Assembly: GCA_049999765.1 (NCBI GenBank)
Contig: JBNGIQ010007758.1
Span: forward strand, 1 to 23,473
Length of the DNA stretch: 23,473 nucleotides
From: Phaeoceros laevis
Lineage: Eukaryota; Anthocerotophyta; Anthocerotopsida; Notothyladales
Reading direction: 5' to 3'
This document shows positions 18,862 to 23,473 of this stretch, one piece after another; the first letter of the stretch is position 1, and each line of letters begins with the position of its first letter. Position numbers and translations under genes: made by a program. Below the pieces are notes generated by a model that saw nothing but the letters and a program-made list of their open reading frames with translations, made no database searches and had not been told where the DNA came from.

Positions 18862-21501
18862 ATGGAAGGGCTGCCCAAGATTGTTCTCGATCTGTCGCGC
18901 AGATTCGATTTGGTGGAGTGCGACTACTGTACCCAGGCGCTTGCTGGCTTTCAGATTCCACACCAATATCCTGATTGGATATTTGCCGGGTTTGAGAAGT
19001 GCTTCCTTCTGATGCAACTCGGCAATCGTCATGGCAAGTGCCATAGGTTTGACAAAGCTGTGGAGTGGACGCGGAAGGCGGAGAAGGCGGCTGCGAATCC
19101 TCGGGAGCTCCGGCGGCACCCCCACTGGTTTTACGTAAACCTAGAAGTGCTCCGTTGTCAGGTCCAATGGCTGGAGTCGGCTAAGTGGGAGAAGGCGACA
19201 GCAGAGACGAAAGGGAAGTACTTATCCACGGCTGCTGGTAGAGTAGATGATCTTCGACTCCAATTTGATCATCAAGACTCAGAAGAGAGCTTATGGCTGC
19301 ACAAGTTCAAGGTCAGCACGCTTCTGCCGATGCAAGCCCACATTATGCTAACCTCTACTACATCTACAAGGGGATTGCAACTGGTCCCTGAGCTCACCAA
19401 GGAGATGTCGAGGAAGATGCGAATGGATGGGGAACAGGAAGCTATGTACTTCTACCTGAGGGGAATGCAGTTGCTCGTGCTTGGCCGTTTGGAGGATGCT
19501 ACCATGGAGTTGGAAACCTGTCTTGCTATCCAGCCGGAAACTGCGGAGATCAGGAATGTGCACATCCGGTGCCACCAGATCTTCGACCGGGATTTGAACA
19601 AGGTTTGGGAGCAGGAAAAGTATGCCAAAAGCCGGCGGAATTTGCAGAATCGCGGGCATCAGACTGCTTACCACCAAACACTTTTTGCGGTGGAGAGACA
19701 CGCTGATGTTATTGAAGGGATGCTTCAGCAGGATTCAGCATCCAAGGGGGTTGTGGCAAACTTCTGGCAGTCATGGTGGTATACTTGTGCCATTCTGCAG
19801 TTCACGGGAGACGAGACGGTGAAGGAATTGCGTGAGCGGAACGTTGGTGCCCAGGATGACTACTTGTCCTGGGACTACAGCAGCGTGCGCGCATTGCAGT
19901 CTGTTTTTTGGGCGTTGCACATCATCTTTTGTGTTGAGCGTGCGTGGCTGCATGGTATGCCTGGGGATGGCATGTTGCCCCCTACTTCCAAGGAGGCCCA
20001 CATCGATGAAAGTGCGCACCAGGCTCTGTTGTCTGCTGAGAGAGTTCGTCCTTGCACGGTGTTACCGCATCTACAGCCGCTGCTGCAGCATGCAAGTGGG
20101 AATGACGGCAGTGGTTTCGAGGAGGATCCGCAGGTGTGGTGCAGGCGGGAGGACTTGCAGGACTTGGAGATGATCATGGAAGGGCGCCAGGCTTGTGGCT
20201 CCGGTGCCGTGTTCCTGGAGTACGTAGGGTATTTCACCACTCCTTTTGTTTCCATTGTGCATTCTGACGGGGCTGTCTCATGTTTGCACTTGGATGACCT
20301 TTCAGTTGCCCTGGATATGGATGAACAAGAAGTTGGTGATGTTGGCAAGGACGTCGTTGGAAACATTCTACAGATGGCAGAGAGCGAGCTCATGGAGCGC
20401 CTTGCAAGTTTGTACGACCTGCTCATCAGGCCCGTATTTCAACATCCAAGGCTGAGAGCTCAGCCTATGAGTCCGCACCACAAACTGGTCATTGTGTCCA
20501 CTGGCTACTTTGCCAATGTGCCTTTCAACATTCTGTGGAACAGGGTCACGAAGCATTACCTTTTCGAAGAGGTAACCCTGTCAGTCACACCTTCTTTCCG
20601 GCTGTTGCATCAGTGCCACAAGCGGTACGAGGAGCTGCAAAAGCGGCCATTGCTTGGACCAGGTCTGGGAGCTGCTGTGGCGGTTGGAGATCCTGCTTAT
20701 AGGGGTCCTACTGTGCCATTGCTAGGAAGTGGGAAGGAGGTCAATGACATATGCCAGCTTTTCAACCAAACGGGTGGCTATCAGGTTCATAAGCTGCTTC
20801 AAGAGGATGCAACAATTGATGGTTTCCTGGACTGGACCCTGACGAGGACTACGTTGGATTCCCCAGATCATGGCACCAGTAGGTACAGTCAAGCCTTCAT
20901 CCACATTGCCGCACATGGCCGGGTGGACAAAGACAACCCAAGAGGGGCTGTTGAGCTTGCAAGGATCCGTGCATCACAGGGTGGTGGCCAGGCGGCCTTT
21001 CAACAGTCCTTGCACAGCAGTGTCTTGTCCAAGAACACAAGATCCATGCTGAGGGCCATTGCAGAAGAGGAAGCTGAGCTGGCTGTGAGAGCTTCTGCCA
21101 CCAGCATTTTGGAGTTGGATCATTCCAACGGTTTCCTTCCATCCCAATGGATCCTCAACTCCAGCGAGGAATGGTCAGCTTACATGGTGGTACTCAGCGC
21201 CTGCAACTCTAATGATGGACAAGTAGTGGACTATGGAACCTTAAACCTTGGGCGGGCCTTCATGTTCCAAGGGATCCCCTGCTCTCTTCTGTCTCAATGG
21301 CCTCTTGATGACGGCACCACTCCCCACCTTATGCTCTTATTTTACAAGGCGATGAGGGAGGGGCAAGACGTGTCTTCGGCACTGCGATCGGCAATGGTGA
21401 GCATGCTCAAAGATGGCTATCCGCTGCATCAACTAGCTCCCTTTGTGGTGAATGGCGTACCAACAGTCTGCCTGCCGCCTCAAATGCAGCTAATATGCTA
21501 A
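18862..21501 (+). CDS. CHAT-domain protease-like protein with TPR-like helices
   Basis: An uninterrupted single-exon frame of 879 residues. The N-terminal half is helical with at least one TPR-like unit (about 194-228, YFYLRGMQLLVLGRLEDATM followed by ELETCLAIQP). The C-terminal part is a CHAT domain (caspase HetF associated with TPRs, peptidase clan CD). It has AVGDPAY (about 612), a histidine in HIAAHGRV (His685), and a cysteine in VVLSACNS (Cys781). RAFMFQGIPCSLLSQWPLDD and the terminal ALRSAM helix follow. Both catalytic-dyad residues are present, so it may be an active cysteine protease. TPRs in this family usually bind partners. The start is the ATG after an upstream in-frame stop, with G at -3 and G at +4. 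It lies alone on the plus strand, about 2.4 kb from the next gene relic. Substrate and role are unknown. A cell-death or signalling role is inference by family analogy. Confidence 0.9.
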   Translation: MEGLPKIVLDLSRRFDLVECDYCTQALAGFQIPHQYPDWIFAGFEKCFLLMQLGNRHGKCHRFDKAVEWTRKAEKAAANPRELRRHPHWFYVNLEVLRCQVQWLESAKWEKATAETKGKYLSTAAGRVDDLRLQFDHQDSEESLWLHKFKVSTLLPMQAHIMLTSTTSTRGLQLVPELTKEMSRKMRMDGEQEAMYFYLRGMQLLVLGRLEDATMELETCLAIQPETAEIRNVHIRCHQIFDRDLNKVWEQEKYAKSRRNLQNRGHQTAYHQTLFAVERHADVIEGMLQQDSASKGVVANFWQSWWYTCAILQFTGDETVKELRERNVGAQDDYLSWDYSSVRALQSVFWALHIIFCVERAWLHGMPGDGMLPPTSKEAHIDESAHQALLSAERVRPCTVLPHLQPLLQHASGNDGSGFEEDPQVWCRREDLQDLEMIMEGRQACGSGAVFLEYVGYFTTPFVSIVHSDGAVSCLHLDDLSVALDMDEQEVGDVGKDVVGNILQMAESELMERLASLYDLLIRPVFQHPRLRAQPMSPHHKLVIVSTGYFANVPFNILWNRVTKHYLFEEVTLSVTPSFRLLHQCHKRYEELQKRPLLGPGLGAAVAVGDPAYRGPTVPLLGSGKEVNDICQLFNQTGGYQVHKLLQEDATIDGFLDWTLTRTTLDSPDHGTSRYSQAFIHIAAHGRVDKDNPRGAVELARIRASQGGGQAAFQQSLHSSVLSKNTRSMLRAIAEEEAELAVRASATSILELDHSNGFLPSQWILNSSEEWSAYMVVLSACNSNDGQVVDYGTLNLGRAFMFQGIPCSLLSQWPLDDGTTPHLMLLFYKAMREGQDVSSALRSAMVSMLKDGYPLHQLAPFVVNGVPTVCLPPQMQLIC

Positions 21502-22814
21502 TGGCTGTTGCCAACGCTGGCCTGGATGAATTTTTCTCCATCATTTATATCCACTATATGGAGGGATTACTGGGGATTGCTCTAGACGCTTGTGGTAGCT
21601 AGTGTGGCAAGAGGGTTGTAAAAATTTTGAGGAAGCAAATCTTGAAAGCAAGCTGCACGTCTTGTTTGTTCATTACTGTATATGTCTGTAAATATACAAT
21701 CACATTGTTCCGCGGTGCTTAGCTGCTTGTCTGAGTTCACGAGGCTCCGTGTCTAAGTTCATGAGGTCTCTGGACTGAAAACTTGTACGTGCATACATTG
21801 ATGGGTCGTGGCATGGAATTCAGATTTTCCGGATGTCTGGTGGTCTGTTCACTGCGTACGACGATTCCTCACATGCGAGTGATCTGTCCACAGGATCTTT
21901 TCGACCAAGATGTCTGGACACTGTTTGATAACACAGTCAGAATCTTCCAGGCTGACCAGAGCATTAGTAGGCCCCATTTCTTGTGCCGAAGGATGACCAC
22001 TCTACTGCTCAAGTTTGCATTCTTCACTCGGACTAGAGCTACAGGTGAAGAGTTCCTTGGAAGCCGTAACTGCTGACTGCTCTTCCTCAAAAGACTAATT
22101 ATACCTCGAACACTGATGCTGATCAGCATCTCAGGAGCGGAGATAGGATCCACCCAGGCTCTTGTGCTCAAAATAATTGATGTGCTTTGTCCATGTCCCT
22201 CCTCAGGAATGCTTTATAAAATGCTCATACTAAACCTCATGCATATGCCTGTTGGGTGATCCACCGCAGTCTTCTCATACAACTGGGTTGCAGTGGATGC
22301 AGTAGGGCAGGTCAGGTGCTGTCTATCCGTAACTACTTAGCACTGCACAAGAAAAGGCTAAGCTAGTAAAAACCATGAAACAGGTGCATCAACTGAAGGA
22401 CAAAAACTAGTATGGTATGCCCAAGGGCTCGGGCGACCTACTTGACATTTGACAAGCTATCGCAAGCCTACGGCCGGGCTCACCCGGGGGAGTGGGCTGC
22501 GGAATTGCGTTTTGGTGGAAATGGGATCCTGCACGAGATGACTGGGCTCTTGTGATATACACTACGAAGTGAGCATGGCGGGGTTGGGGCTCATGTGCGA
22601 CAAGCTGTGGACCAGGCACTGTCCTGGTCTTGTCAAGGCTCCGCCAATTTGTGCCACCCTGGGCCTCTCTTCTGTAAAGCTGTTTGCCACAACAAGGGGG
22701 TCTGCGCGGGTGGAGAAATGTGGGCACGTTGTACAGAATATCTGCCAGCATTTCCTAGGCCTGGCAACCTCTCGGAGTCACCCGAGGTCAGTGAGCTGTT
22801 GCTGGACCGAGGGA
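21502..22814. other. 3' flank of CHAT gene and intergenic region
   Basis: The first 200-300 bases after the stop are AT-rich and probably contain the CHAT 3' untranslated region (for example TGTAAATATACAATC near 21687). The overlapping opposite-strand frames at 21783-22076 and 21869-22171 show no recognised domain. 22569-22814 is open in frame with the next gene but is less protein-like and is probably its 5' leader. Confidence 0.45.
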
Positions 22815-23473
22815 ATGGAAGCAGCCAGCCACAAGAGGACCAGAGCTAGTGCAAGAAACAGTGAGACTCATTCCCAGGACAGCAACAGCAGCACAAGCAA
22901 GCTCGTCGGTCGTGTGGTGGCATTCACAACACCAGCAAAGTATGAACATCGGCTCGAGGAAGTTCTGACTTCAGCAGGAGCAAGCCCTCTTTGGTGTGCC
23001 ACCATAGCTGTGGAGTCTACCCCTGCAACTCAGCTGGATGTCGTGGCTAGCCTGTGGGGGAGTAGCCTCAGTGATCCATCTCAGAATCATGGCTAGCCTG
23101 TGGGGGAGTAGCCTCAGTGATCCATCTCAGAATCAACAAACGTCCAGGAGCAGCAGCATCGAAGGAGTTCGAGGAATCGCATTCACTTCAAGGCCTGGAA
23201 TTAGGGCATTTGCCCAAGCTCTGGCTGGCAGACCATCCCCACTCTCTGCGGCAGGTGAGCCTTTCATCCTTGCAGCTCTGGGGGAGGACATGGATCTTCT
23301 CCAAGACCTGAACCTCTGCCCCGGAAACCCTTTAGTCACATACCTGACACCACCACTCGCCTCCCCGCCTCTCTGGTGGATTCCCTGGGACCTGGCAGAA
23401 ACCAGCGCCTCCTCTGCCATGTACCCCTTGTCCATGATCTGCAGGAACGTCATGTTGTGCCTTCCTTCCTGCA
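22815..23473 (+). pseudogene. Uroporphyrinogen-III synthase-like gene, 3' cut by window, apparently frameshifted
   Basis: From the ATG at 22815 the protein has a polar leader, then GRVVAFTTPAKYEHRLEEVL, PLWCATIAVESTPATQ and SLWGSSLSDPSQN. This resembles the plant HemD-fold (uroporphyrinogen-III synthase-like) family, whose members read VAFTTPxxYxxRL and LWCPTI...PTP. The homologous continuation (GIAFTSRPGIRAFAQAL, EPFILAALGEDMDLLQ) is present but one frame away, because the 46 bases at 23044-23089 are duplicated at 23090-23135. Near 23367-23370 the likely continuation (SLVDSLGPGR, RLLCHVPLVHDLQ) returns to the first frame, implying a second indel. The family cyclises hydroxymethylbilane in tetrapyrrole synthesis, but this plant branch may have another role. 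The gene runs off the window end. Confidence 0.6.
23044..23135 (+). repeat. Perfect 46-bp tandem duplication in the UROS-like gene
   Basis: Units 23044-23089 and 23090-23135 are identical and begin TGGCTAGCCTGTGGGGGAGT. Forty-six leaves a remainder of one on division by three, so the second copy shifts the reading frame and brings in a TAG stop at once. No AGGT word exists inside the unit, so an exact 46-base GT-AG intron cannot remove one copy. Confidence 0.97.

Noticed and set aside
21783-22171. Overlapping opposite-strand frames after the CHAT gene
   Set aside because: Neither resembles a known family, and they shadow each other.
23268-23292. Short GT-AG intron (GGCAGGTGAGCC to TTGCAG) in the UROS-like gene
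   Set aside because: Only about 22 bases long, too short for a plant intron, and the unspliced reading (EPFILAALGEDMD) fits the family.
1-23473. tRNA, rRNA, CRISPR arrays or complete transposons
   Set aside because: None was recognised on either strand. No reverse transcriptase, integrase or transposase motif was seen.

Overview
The window looks like nuclear DNA of a land plant. It carries a spliced tryptophan synthase beta gene with a serine-rich, chloroplast-transit-like N-terminus, a PPR gene relic of the plant PLS type, and a plant uroporphyrinogen-III-synthase-like gene. Introns are short (about 100-370 bp) with GT-AG ends. The PPR style and the LRR-Roc-COR gene suggest an early-diverging land plant (bryophyte, lycophyte or fern), but I cannot name the organism. 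Only about half of the window is convincingly coding. The rest is rich in gene relics, tandem duplications and near-perfect palindromes.

Layout. 1-850: AT-rich sequence with short repeats. 855-2262: broken, internally inverted relic of a COR-caspase gene. 2410-2749: one copy of a dispersed repeat. 3470-10006 (minus): the main gene, three exons predicted to encode about 2090 residues in the order LRR, Roc GTPase, COR, caspase p20, p10, acidic repeats and a large unrecognised C-terminal region. 11516-11852: a second copy of the dispersed repeat, ending in a perfect 31-bp palindrome. 11947-13929 (minus): tryptophan synthase beta, four exons, apparently intact except that the PLP-binding catalytic lysine is encoded as asparagine. 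14300-15266: palindromes, a small ORF and a tandem duplication of about 155 bp. 15813-15896 and 18266-18346: two more palindromes. 16990-17930: PPR pseudogene. 18862-21501 (plus): intact CHAT-domain protein with TPR-like helices. 22815 to the window end (plus): uroporphyrinogen-III-synthase-like gene, apparently broken by a 46-bp tandem duplication and a second frame slip.

The candidate system. The main gene joins a ligand-sensing type of domain (LRR), a GTPase switch and dimerisation unit (Roc-COR) and a caspase-type protease in one predicted chain. Its caspase module resembles metazoan caspases (HG, then CRG, then a p10 with an STSEG motif) more than plant metacaspases. A CHAT protease-like gene, from the same peptidase clan (CD), lies about 9 kb away, and a dead paralogue of the caspase gene lies about 1.2 kb beyond the 3' end. 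A sensor-switch-protease role in cell death or immunity is inferred from architecture only. Nothing in the sequence shows that the CHAT and caspase proteins act together.
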